Under the pieces are notes generated by a model, which saw only the letters and a list, made by a program, of their open reading frames with translations, was not told the DNA's origin and did not search any database. From Fibrobacterales bacterium (GTDB lineage Bacteria > Fibrobacterota > Fibrobacteria > Fibrobacterales > Fibrobacteraceae), in contig BNUP01000094.1 of the NCBI GenBank assembly GCA_025997455.1, forward strand, positions 1 through 8,516: a stretch of DNA of 8,516 nt, given 5' to 3'. Below, piece by piece: positions 1-5,665 of this stretch. Every line of letters starts with the position of its first letter. Position 1 is the first letter of the stretch. A program made the translations under genes and the position numbers.

Positions 1-122
1 TTGAAAAAGCCACCGACCAATACAGCGATTTGATAAAAAAAGCAAAAGGCACGGAAGCGATAATGCAAAAAAGTGCAGATTCTCTTATTCGTCAGGCGGA
101 CTCGCTTGGGATACCAAAATAA
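1..122 (+). CDS. C-terminal end of an unidentified protein (partial)
   Basis: The third forward frame is open from the window edge to a TAA at 120-122 and gives 39 codons, beginning EKATDQYSDLIKKAKG and ending DSLGIPK. The peptide is charged and rich in Lys, Asp, Ala and Gln, with hydrophobic residues spaced as in an amphipathic helix, so it is probably a helical or coiled-coil tail. The other two forward frames carry stops in the same stretch. No motif is recognisable and no function is proposed. It lies on the same strand as argB, with 68 bp between its stop and the argB start. It may be the preceding gene, but argB appears to have its own promoter-like element. Because only the tail is visible, it could also be a chance open frame. 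Confidence 0.5.
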   Translation, partial: EKATDQYSDLIKKAKGTEAIMQKSADSLIRQADSLGIPK

Positions 123-177
123 CAACCGCACTCGGCGCATTAAAACTTAAAGGTAACCACTAGTTTCCTAAAATAAC

Positions 178-190
178 TATCTTCTCATAA
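178..190 (+). promoter_or_regulatory. Putative extended -10 element of argB, leaderless geometry
   Basis: TATCTT at 178-183 lies 7 bp before the argB ATG, preceded by C and followed by CTC. The same C-TAYCTT-CYC arrangement stands 6 bp before the ATG at 1113 and at 6822. No Shine-Dalgarno sequence precedes argB. With a -10 hexamer at this distance, transcription would begin at or next to the ATG, giving a leaderless mRNA. No -35 resembling TTGACA is found about 17 bp upstream. The pattern is seen in the sequence; the function is inferred. Confidence 0.45.
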
Positions 191-979
191 ATGAAAACTA
201 TAGTAGTTAAAATCGGCGGGTCGCTTGCGGTAGATGATAAAAAACTTGCGGATTTTACTCTCGCGGTGTCGAAGTTGCCAAAGGATATTCAAATTGCGAT
301 TATTCACGGCGGCGGAAAAGACATCAATGCAAATTTGGCATTGCTCAATGAAGAACCGAAATTTATCAACGGCTTGCGGGTAACTACGCCTGCAATTATG
401 GACATGGTAGAAATGACCCTAAGCGGAAAGGTCAATAAAAAACTCGTGCGAATGTTGCTTATAAACGGCAAAAATGCGGTGGGAATTTCAGGTATTGACG
501 GGAAGTTATTGGAGGCAAAACCACTCGAAGGAAAAGGCGATTTGGGACAAGTTGGCGATATTGTGAATGTTAATACTGCCATTATAGATAAACTCTTTTT
601 GGGAGAATTTCTTCCCGTAATTTCCCCCATATCCTACGGGAACGGCGTATCTTACAATGTAAATGCCGATACTGCGGCTTCGGAAATTGCAGTGGCGTTG
701 AAGGCGGATTGTTTTATTTTAATCAGCGATATTTCAGGCGTGCTCAACGGTGAAAAGAAAATTATTCCTTCACTGAATGCGGAACTGGCAAAAAAGTTAA
801 TTGCGGAAGGCGTAATAAATGGCGGTATGATTCCAAAGGTCGGCAGTGCATTTGAGAGCATAGAACGGGGCTTAAAGAGCATTCACATTGTGGGCTGGGA
901 AGGCTCGGCGGCATTCATTTCTCAAATTGAAGGAACGGGAAACACCGGAACTATTATAGCAGAAGAGTTGAAAGAGTAG
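191..979 (+). CDS. argB: Acetylglutamate kinase (N-acetyl-L-glutamate 5-phosphotransferase)
   Basis: ArgB phosphorylates N-acetylglutamate with ATP, the second step of arginine/ornithine biosynthesis, in the cytoplasm. The 262-residue protein has the amino-acid kinase fold motifs in order: KIGGS at 7-11 (Lys7, phosphate binding), HGGGK at 39-43, GLR at 61-63 (substrate carboxylate), NVNADTAA at 156-163, ISD near 178-180 (nucleotide/catalytic Asp) and GGMIPK at 211-216 (Lys216). Length matches the short, E. coli-like form. Arginine-inhibited enzymes of the Thermotoga/Pseudomonas type carry an extra N-terminal helix before the KxGGS strand. Here KIGGS begins at residue 7, so feedback inhibition by arginine through that helix is unlikely (inference). 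The ATG at 191 places KIGGS where the family expects it. There is no Shine-Dalgarno, and a -10-like TATCTT precedes the ATG. No other arg gene is visible. Its last codons and stop lie inside a heptamer repeat array. Confidence 0.96.
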   Translation: MKTIVVKIGGSLAVDDKKLADFTLAVSKLPKDIQIAIIHGGGKDINANLALLNEEPKFINGLRVTTPAIMDMVEMTLSGKVNKKLVRMLLINGKNAVGISGIDGKLLEAKPLEGKGDLGQVGDIVNVNTAIIDKLFLGEFLPVISPISYGNGVSYNVNADTAASEIAVALKADCFILISDISGVLNGEKKIIPSLNAELAKKLIAEGVINGGMIPKVGSAFESIERGLKSIHIVGWEGSAAFISQIEGTGNTGTIIAEELKE

Positions 980-1034
980 AGAGTAAAGAGTAAAGAGTAG
1001 AGAGTAGAGAGTAAAGAGTAGAGAGTAGAGAGTA
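972..1034 (+). repeat. Heptanucleotide tandem array, RAGAGTA x 9
   Basis: Nine uninterrupted 7-bp units run from 972 to 1034, each AAGAGTA or GAGAGTA. In order they are A,G,A,A,G,G,A,G,G by first base. The first unit begins inside argB and supplies its final Lys-Glu codons and part of the TAG stop, so the array grew from or into the gene end. It is followed by ATAACTTTACACTCTATT and then a second heptamer array of different sequence. The strand is purine-rich. The period is not a multiple of three, so no coding role is likely. The structure is read directly; the function is unknown. Confidence 0.9.
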
Positions 1035-1052
1035 ATAACTTTACACTCTATT

Positions 1053-1080
1053 CCCCACACCCCACACGCCACACCCTATA
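1053..1080 (+). repeat. Heptamer array of CCCYAYA type upstream of nuoL
   Basis: Four 7-bp units: CCCCACA (1053), CCCCACA (1060), CGCCACA (1067), CCCTATA (1074), followed by a partial unit CCCC. The array recurs at 6744-6785, before the gene at 6822, with the same terminal order CGCCACA then CCCTATA and with two CCCTACA units where this copy has one CCCCACA. Both copies are preceded by ATT and share an exact 20-mer, ACACGCCACACCCTATACCC (1064-1083 and 6762-6781). The array covers the region where a -35 element would be expected for the -10-like hexamer at 1101. Confidence 0.85.
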
Positions 1081-1089
1081 CCCCTGCAC

Positions 1090-1112
1090 TGCAAAGTTTC
1101 TACCTTCCCTCT
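1090..1112 (+). promoter_or_regulatory. Putative nuoL promoter element, leaderless geometry
   Basis: TGCAAAGTTTCTACCTTCCC at 1090-1109 matches 6799-6818 at 19 of 20 positions. In both places the match ends exactly 3 bp before an ATG. The -10-like hexamer TACCTT (1101-1106) is 6 bp from the nuoL ATG, and no Shine-Dalgarno is present. Two TGCA tetramers (1085-1088, 1090-1093) precede it, and a TGCA pair also precedes the second copy at a wider spacing. No TTGACA-like -35 is seen. Start-site mapping would be needed to prove promoter activity. Confidence 0.5.
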
Positions 1113-3062
1113 ATGCAGTCTGTTTTTTATTCATCGTTTTTTGCTTCGTGCAGTTGGTTAATTTTGGCATTTCCGTTGCTTTCGTTTGTGATAAACGGGT
1201 GTTTTTTGAGGAGGCACGGAAGGGCTGCCGGTTTGTTTTCTATTGCGTGTGCGGGTTTGAGTGCGGTGTTTGCACTCGGTTTGTCGTGGCAGTTTGTGAG
1301 TGCGTTTGGCGGGTTGCCTTCTGCCGAGAGAGTTGCTATTCCCTGGTCGTGGGAGTGGTTGTCGCTTTTGAGTTCCTTTGGCGAGTTGTCGCTTAAAATT
1401 TCGTTTTATTTAGACCCGATTTCGGTTATGATGATTTCCGTTGTGAGTGTTATCGCGTTTTTGGTGAATATATATAGTGTCGGTTATATGCACGAGGACG
1501 AAGGTGCGGGGCGTTTTTTTGCATTGCTGTCGCTTTTTGCGTTCTCTATGCTTGGGCTTGTGGTGGCAACTAATTTGGTGCAGATTTACATTTTTTGGGA
1601 GTTGGTCGGAGTTTCGAGTTATCTGTTGATAGGCTTTTGGTATCACAAGCCGAGTGCGGTTTCGGCATCTAAGCAGGCGTTTATTCTCACGCGATTTGCG
1701 GATAGTTTCTTTTTGCTCGGCATTCTTTTGGTGGGTGCACTTTTGGGTTCCTTTGATTTTTTGAGTTGGAACGATCCAAAAAAATTGGAACTTGTGAATG
1801 TGCTCGTTTCGCATAATTGGCTCGCAGTTGCATCCGTGTTTATATTTGTGGGTGCATGGGGAAAGAGTGCTATGTTTCCGCTACATATTTGGCTGCCTAA
1901 TGCTATGGAAGGTCCCACTCCGGTGAGTGCAATTATTCACAGTGCGACTATGGTTGTGGCGGGTGTGTATTTAACGGCTCGCTTGTTTCCGTTTTTTGCA
2001 AGTGTCGGGACGGTGCTTGAGGTGGCAACGGTTATAGGTGCATTTACGGCGTTGTTCGCGGCGGTTATCGCTTGCACGCAAAAGGATATTAAACGAATTT
2101 TGGCTTATTCAACTTTAAGCCAACTCGGTTATATGATGTTCGCACTCGGCGTTGGCGGGTATGCGGCATCTATGTTCCACACTTTTACGCACGCTTTTTT
2201 TAAGTGTATGCTTTTTTTAATTGCGGGTTCGGTTATTCATTTGGTGCATAGCAATGATTTGGATAATATGGGAGGCTTGCGTAAAAAAATGCCCTTTGCA
2301 TATTTCGGTTGTTTAATTGCGTGTTTGGCCATTGCGGGTATTCCGCCGTTCTCCGGTTTTTGGAGTAAAGACGAGATTTTGCTTTCTGCTTGGAATGCAG
2401 GAAATTATTCTGTGTTTTTTGCAGGACTTTTTACGGGCGGCTTGACTGCGTTCTATATGTTTAGAATGTTCTTTTTGACATTTCACGGTGAGGAAAGAGG
2501 TCACTCGCACGGGCACGAGAATATTTGGATGACCGTGCCTATTGTTGTACTCGCTGTTCCTGCGGCTTTGCTCGGTTATCTGTCGCACGGATTTTTTGCT
2601 GATTTTGTTAAAATGCCTCCTCTGTCTGCAAATTCTCCGTTCTTAGCAAGTGTGTCGCACGGGCATCCCGAATGGCTGCCTTTTGTTGCATCGGCGGTTG
2701 GAATTGCGGGGCTTGCGGTGGCGTGGTTTTTGTATGCAAGACGCAGCAGTGATGTTGCGGGCGCACTCGAAAGTGATATTCGCCCCGCTTGGTATAAGGT
2801 GATTTATCATAAGTTTTATTTTGATGAGGCGTATTACGCTTTTACACGAGGTTTTTTGATTAAGGGCGTTGCGGGATTTTTGAAGGCGATTGACCATTAT
2901 GTTATAGATGCAATAGGCGATTTTATCGCAGGCGTTTTGCAGTGGCTCGGTCGCTCTGTTCGTCTTGTGCAGTCCGGGTATTTCGTTGCATACGCATCTG
3001 TGTTTATCGTTGGGATTGTGTTTGGAATGTGGATTTTGGTGAGCGTGCTTGTGAAGATGTAA
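1113..3062 (+). CDS. nuoL: NADH-quinone oxidoreductase subunit L (complex I membrane proton-pump subunit)
   Basis: NuoL is the distal antiporter-like subunit of the complex I membrane arm; it moves protons as electrons from NADH reduce quinone. The 649-residue protein is almost entirely hydrophobic helices and has the usual family length. Key residues are present: Glu163 in FWELVG (TM5), Lys251 in GKSAMFPLHIWLP, the EGPTPVSAIIHSATM segment (266-280), Lys363 in HAFFKCMLFL, and Lys419-Asp420 in FWSKDE. A His-rich loop (HGEERGHSHGHE) sits at 458-469. The C-terminal part, with YHKFYFDEAYY (565-575) and a last helix at about 625-645, matches the NuoL lateral-helix tail rather than NuoM, NuoN or short Mrp/DabB homologues. 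The ATG at 1113 leaves a normal first helix; no Shine-Dalgarno is present. It stands alone, with argB upstream and 347 bp without a gene downstream, so other nuo genes must lie elsewhere. Confidence 0.95.
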   Translation: MQSVFYSSFFASCSWLILAFPLLSFVINGCFLRRHGRAAGLFSIACAGLSAVFALGLSWQFVSAFGGLPSAERVAIPWSWEWLSLLSSFGELSLKISFYLDPISVMMISVVSVIAFLVNIYSVGYMHEDEGAGRFFALLSLFAFSMLGLVVATNLVQIYIFWELVGVSSYLLIGFWYHKPSAVSASKQAFILTRFADSFFLLGILLVGALLGSFDFLSWNDPKKLELVNVLVSHNWLAVASVFIFVGAWGKSAMFPLHIWLPNAMEGPTPVSAIIHSATMVVAGVYLTARLFPFFASVGTVLEVATVIGAFTALFAAVIACTQKDIKRILAYSTLSQLGYMMFALGVGGYAASMFHTFTHAFFKCMLFLIAGSVIHLVHSNDLDNMGGLRKKMPFAYFGCLIACLAIAGIPPFSGFWSKDEILLSAWNAGNYSVFFAGLFTGGLTAFYMFRMFFLTFHGEERGHSHGHENIWMTVPIVVLAVPAALLGYLSHGFFADFVKMPPLSANSPFLASVSHGHPEWLPFVASAVGIAGLAVAWFLYARRSSDVAGALESDIRPAWYKVIYHKFYFDEAYYAFTRGFLIKGVAGFLKAIDHYVIDAIGDFIAGVLQWLGRSVRLVQSGYFVAYASVFIVGIVFGMWILVSVLVKM

Positions 3063-3128
3063 TCACTCCACATTCAGGGCAAACGCATCTAAATTACAAT
3101 GCTTTTACAAATGTGCACCGCACGCTTG

Positions 3129-3193
3129 TTTTAACAATGTTTGTCAATAATATTTTTTCTACATTCCCCACTTGACAAACACAAAATTTTTTT
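3129..3193 (+). repeat. 65-bp direct repeat, copy 1 (contains a 9-bp inverted repeat)
   Basis: This unit recurs at 3268-3332 with the same length and only two single-base indels: an extra A in the T-tract here, and one C fewer before TTGAC. Each copy contains GTTTGTCAA (3139-3147 here) and its exact reverse complement TTGACAAAC (3172-3180), separated by 24 bp holding TTTCTACATTCCCC, and ends in seven Ts. TTGACA at 3172-3177 has no good -10 at 17 bp (CTCACT), so unlike copy 2 this copy is not a complete promoter. The long-looped inverted repeat followed by a T-tract might also act as a weak terminator for nuoL. Confidence 0.85.
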
Positions 3194-3198
3194 ACTCA

Positions 3199-3257
3199 CT
3201 TTGACAATTTCCTGCTATCGCAGGGTCAAAGTTCGCCCTATGGGCTGTCCTACGGAC
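3199..3257 (+). repeat. Cluster of three small palindromes between the two direct-repeat copies
   Basis: The 74 bp between the 65-bp repeats hold three consecutive dyads. The first has outer arms CTTTGAC/GTCAAAG (3199-3205, 3225-3231) and an inner stem CCTGC-TATC-GCAGG (3211-3224). The second is GCCC-TAT-GGGC (3235-3245). The third is GTCC-TAC-GGAC (3247-3257). All are perfect. The arrangement looks like a compact structured RNA or a REP/MITE-like insertion flanked by the direct repeats. No transposase motif or open frame is present, so this is described only as a palindrome cluster. Confidence 0.7.
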
Positions 3258-3267
3258 ATTAAAAAAT

Positions 3268-3332
3268 TTTTAACAATGTTTGTCAATAATTTTTTTCTAC
3301 ATTCCCCACCTTGACAAACACAAAATTTTTTT
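3268..3332 (+). repeat. 65-bp direct repeat, copy 2
   Basis: Second copy of the unit at 3129-3193, preceded by a dyad TTAAAAAATTTTTAA (3259-3273). Inverted arms are GTTTGTCAA (3278-3286) and TTGACAAAC (3311-3319). The internal TTTCTACATTCCCC (3294-3307) resembles the start-proximal element TTTCTACCTTCCC of nuoL and of the gene at 6822, but no ATG follows it. Its right arm provides the -35 box of the transporter promoter, so a protein bound to the dyad would overlap the RNA polymerase site. Confidence 0.85.
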
Positions 3333-3339
3333 CTAAATT
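3311..3339 (+). promoter_or_regulatory. Sigma70-type promoter of the amino-acid transporter operon
   Basis: TTGACA (3311-3316, perfect -35 consensus) and TAAATT (3334-3339, four of six matches to TATAAT) are separated by exactly 17 bp. The expected start near 3346 leaves a leader of about 64 nt before the ATG at 3410. The -35 lies in the right arm of the dyad GTTTGTCAA/TTGACAAAC, which suggests repressor control of the operon. This is inferred from position; the regulator is unknown. Confidence 0.65.
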
Positions 3340-3399
3340 CCTACTAAATAACTTGGAATAATAATATTTCAAGTGTGAACAGGAACAGAAACAGCCAAC

Positions 3400-3405
3400 A
3401 GGAGG
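3400..3405 (+). promoter_or_regulatory. Strong ribosome binding site of the transporter operon
   Basis: AGGAGG, a full Shine-Dalgarno match, stands 4 bp before the ATG at 3410 and fixes that start. It contrasts with argB, nuoL and the gene at 6822, which have none. The organism therefore does use Shine-Dalgarno initiation. Confidence 0.85.
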
Positions 3406-3409
3406 CATT

Positions 3410-4285
3410 ATGTCTAAAATCTCGTTCAAAGCGGCAGCATCGCTCGCCATCACGCTAATCTTCGCTCTTTCGCTTGGTGTCTTGTCGGCCTGCGAAAAAG
3501 AAGGCGAAAAACAGCAAACAGCAAACACAAAATCTTCGCTCGATGTGATAAAAGAGCGCGGAGTTCTTCGAGTGGCAGTGTTTGCCGATAAATACCCCTT
3601 CGGCTACAAGGATTCTCTCGGTCAGGTGCAGGGCTACGATGTTTACTTTGCCAAACGACTCGCAAAAGAATTGCTCGGCGACGAAAATAAAATTCAATAT
3701 GAGTTTGTAGATCCGGCAGGGCGCATTCCTATTTTGGAAAGCGACAGGGTAGATATAACTCTTGCGAATTTCACCATCACCGAAGAGCGCAAGCAGAAGG
3801 TTGATTTTGCACTTCCCTACCTCAAAACCGCTATCGGAATTGTCTCTCCGCAATCTGCACTTGTAAAAAGCATTGCAGACTTGAAGGGCAAAAAATTGCT
3901 CGTTTCAAAAGGCACAACCAGCGAGGATTTCTTCCGCAAAAATCATCCCGAAGTTGAACTCCTCGCGTTTGACCAAATTACCGAAGGGTATCAGGCGTTG
4001 AAAGACGGACGGGGTGCGGGTTTTGCACAGGACAACACCGAAGTTCTGGCTTGGGCGCGTAAAAATGCAGGTTTTCAGGTTGGCATAGGCGACATTGGCA
4101 CTGTTGATGGAATCGGCGCGGCTGTGAAAAAAGGCAACACTGACTTGCTGAACTTCATCAACAAAACAATCGAAAAATTGGCTGCGGAAAGATTCTTCCA
4201 CGCTGATTTTGAGGCAACTCTCCGCGATGCGTATGGTGCAGATGCAAATCCCGAAGATTTGGTTGTTGAGGGTGGAAAAATTTAG
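3410..4285 (+). CDS. Amino-acid ABC transporter substrate-binding lipoprotein, CjaA-like (probable cysteine binding)
   Basis: This is the periplasmic, membrane-anchored receptor of the importer encoded by the next three genes. Of 291 residues, the first 27 form a lipoprotein signal peptide (SKISFK, then a hydrophobic stretch, lipobox LSAC with Cys28). A low-complexity linker to about residue 43 follows, then a family 3 (SBP_bac_3) bilobed domain. Visible marks are LDVIKERGVLRVAVF (44-58), GYDVYFAKRLAKELLG (75-90), LANFTITEERKQKVDFALPY (118-137), KLLVSKGTTSE (162-172), QDNT (207-210) and a C-terminal VVEGGKI. From memory, this layout and especially the GTT segment, the DNT and the VxEGGKI terminus resemble Campylobacter CjaA, shown by crystallography to bind cysteine. 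Cysteine is therefore the best guess, but aspartate/glutamate, glutamine or cystine cannot be excluded. The gene has its own promoter and AGGAGG. Confidence 0.9.
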   Translation: MSKISFKAAASLAITLIFALSLGVLSACEKEGEKQQTANTKSSLDVIKERGVLRVAVFADKYPFGYKDSLGQVQGYDVYFAKRLAKELLGDENKIQYEFVDPAGRIPILESDRVDITLANFTITEERKQKVDFALPYLKTAIGIVSPQSALVKSIADLKGKKLLVSKGTTSEDFFRKNHPEVELLAFDQITEGYQALKDGRGAGFAQDNTEVLAWARKNAGFQVGIGDIGTVDGIGAAVKKGNTDLLNFINKTIEKLAAERFFHADFEATLRDAYGADANPEDLVVEGGKI

Positions 4286-4319
4286 AGATACCGTAATTGG
4301 AAGAGATACTATAATTGGA
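4284..4319 (+). repeat. 18-bp tandem duplication at the binding-protein/permease junction
   Basis: Two adjacent 18-bp units, AGAGATAC-N3-AATTGGA (4284-4301 and 4302-4319), differ only at two of the three central bases (CGT versus TAT). The first unit overlaps the last two bases of the binding-protein stop codon. The second contains the likely TTG start of the permease (4315). The junction creates GGAAGAG (4299-4305), a plausible Shine-Dalgarno 9 bp before that TTG. The TTG at the same place in unit 1 (4297) is in the same frame but meets TAA after five codons. Confidence 0.85.
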
Positions 4320-4974
4320 TTTTGATTATATGATAAAAGTCCTGCCCCTTTATATAAAGGCGGCGGGATTTACGCTTTTACTCTCCGCGATAGGAATTTT
4401 CCTTTCGTTCGTGGTGGGTATTGCCGTTTCCCTGACAGTATATTGCAAAGTGAAATTTTTTAGCGTTGTTGCAAAAATATATATAGAAGTTGCCCGCAAC
4501 ACCCCCTTGCTCATTCAACTGTTTTTCTTATATTTTGGATTTTCACGGATAGGTTTAAGAATGGAGGCATATACTTGTGCCGTTGTAGGTCTCACATTTT
4601 TGGGCGGTGCATATATGGCTGAGGCGTTTCGTTCCGGCTTTGAATCGGTTGATGTTTCTCAAAAAGAAAGTGCACAAAGTTTGGGATTAAATTTTTTGCA
4701 GGTTTTGCGTTTTGTTGTTTTTCCACAAGGACTTTCAGTTGCCGTTCCTGCGATTTGCGCGAACTCGCTTTTTCTGTTAAAAGAAACTTCCGTTGTAAGT
4801 GCCATTGCACTTGCAGATTTGGTTTATGTTGCAAAAGATTTAATCGGGTTACATTACAAAACAACCGAATGTTTAATTTTATTGGTAATATTTTATTTAA
4901 TTTTATTATTGCCAATTTCAATATATATGCGAAAGTTAGAGAAGAAAATGCGTTTCGCCTCGCACGGAGTTTAG
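4315..4974 (+). CDS. Polar amino-acid ABC transporter permease (His/Glu/Gln/Cys family), first subunit
   Basis: One of two inner-membrane subunits forming the translocation path. The 219-residue protein has about five hydrophobic helices (roughly residues 14-43, 55-77, 85-105, 140-172, 184-204). Its EAA coupling motif, ESAQSLGLNFLQVLRFVVFPQ, spans 118-138 with the conserved Gly at 124; this loop contacts the ATPase. RNTPLLIQLFFLYFG (61-75) is the family signature of HisMQ/GlnP-type permeases. The start is taken as TTG at 4315, giving MDFDYMIKVLPLY; GGAAGAG lies 9 bp upstream and related permeases, as I recall, often begin with M-D/E-F/W. The alternative ATG at 4330 would remove five residues. 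It begins 29 bp after the binding-protein gene, and the next permease follows after 1 bp. Confidence 0.9.
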   Translation: MDFDYMIKVLPLYIKAAGFTLLLSAIGIFLSFVVGIAVSLTVYCKVKFFSVVAKIYIEVARNTPLLIQLFFLYFGFSRIGLRMEAYTCAVVGLTFLGGAYMAEAFRSGFESVDVSQKESAQSLGLNFLQVLRFVVFPQGLSVAVPAICANSLFLLKETSVVSAIALADLVYVAKDLIGLHYKTTECLILLVIFYLILLLPISIYMRKLEKKMRFASHGV

Positions 4975-4975
4975 A

Positions 4976-5656
4976 ATGTACGAAGGCATTGACGGAATTC
5001 GCGTTATTTTTGAAGGTATAAATTTTCAACGCCTTATGGTCGGGTTGCTCGTAACCTTAAAAATCGCGGCGGTATCGGTTGCGGTTTCAATTCCCGTAGG
5101 AGTTTTATTCGGCATTTTAATGACTTCTCGAAAGAAATGGGTGAGACTTCTCTGTTATTTTTATTTAGATGCAATTCGCATAATTCCGATTTTGGTTTTG
5201 CTGTTTGTGTTTTATTTTGAGATAACCAGAGTTTTCAAAATTCAGTGGAGCGGAGAATTTGTCGCGATTATTGTGTTCTCAATGTGGGGAATAGCGGAGA
5301 TGGGAGATTTAACCCGCGGTGCAATACGGAGTTTGCCCAAACATCAAATAGAAAGTGCTCTTGCACTCGGTTTGAGCGAAAATGCAATCCACCGGCACAT
5401 AATAATTCCGCAAATCACGCGCCGCTTGATTCCGCCGTCCATAAATCTCATAACGAGAATGATAAAGACAACTCCGCTTGTTGCACTCATAAGCGTTATT
5501 GAAATTTTGAAAGTAGGTCAGCAGATTATAGAATATAATTTGTATAGAAATTCAACTGCCTCATTTTGGATTTACGGTTTTATTTTTATAGTATATTTTT
5601 TATTGTGTTATCCCATTGCGGAAGTGTCGAGGCGGTTAGAAAAGAGGTGGGGTTAA
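4976..5656 (+). CDS. Polar amino-acid ABC transporter permease (His/Glu/Gln/Cys family), second subunit
   Basis: Partner of the preceding permease; the two form a heterodimeric membrane channel. The 226-residue protein has helices near 20-49, 57-82, 94-112, 150-185 and 198-215. The EAA motif is ESALALGLSENAIHRHIIIPQ (126-146), and DAIRIIPILVLLFVFYFE (65-82) corresponds to the RxTPxLvqLfxxyf segment, with IP in place of TP. Only 1 bp separates it from the upstream stop, and GGAG (4966-4969) lies inside the end of that gene, so translation is probably coupled. The C-terminus ends in a charged RRLEKRWG tail. Sequence divergence from the first permease argues for an ancient pair, not a recent duplication. 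Substrate is inherited from the binding protein. Confidence 0.9.
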   Translation: MYEGIDGIRVIFEGINFQRLMVGLLVTLKIAAVSVAVSIPVGVLFGILMTSRKKWVRLLCYFYLDAIRIIPILVLLFVFYFEITRVFKIQWSGEFVAIIVFSMWGIAEMGDLTRGAIRSLPKHQIESALALGLSENAIHRHIIIPQITRRLIPPSINLITRMIKTTPLVALISVIEILKVGQQIIEYNLYRNSTASFWIYGFIFIVYFLLCYPIAEVSRRLEKRWG

Positions 5657-5665
5657 GGAGTTCAA

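Noticed and set aside
159..164. -35 box for argB about 17 bp upstream of TATCTT
   Set aside because: The bases there do not resemble TTGACA, so only the -10-like hexamer is reported.
872..1072. Minus-strand open frame with a repeating Leu-Tyr-Ser-Leu-Leu-Phe peptide
   Set aside because: It is the RAGAGTA array read in reverse over the end of argB; the periodic peptide is a by-product of the 7-bp repeat.
972..1080. Heptamer arrays as a CRISPR array
   Set aside because: Units are 7 bp with no unique spacers, and no cas gene is present.
1410..1814. Minus-strand open frame of 134 codons inside nuoL
   Set aside because: Highly charged shadow of a hydrophobic membrane protein gene; the plus-strand reading has all NuoL motifs.
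3063..3128. Small gene or RNA just after nuoL
   Set aside because: No start with a ribosome site, no dyad and no recognisable motif in these 66 bp.
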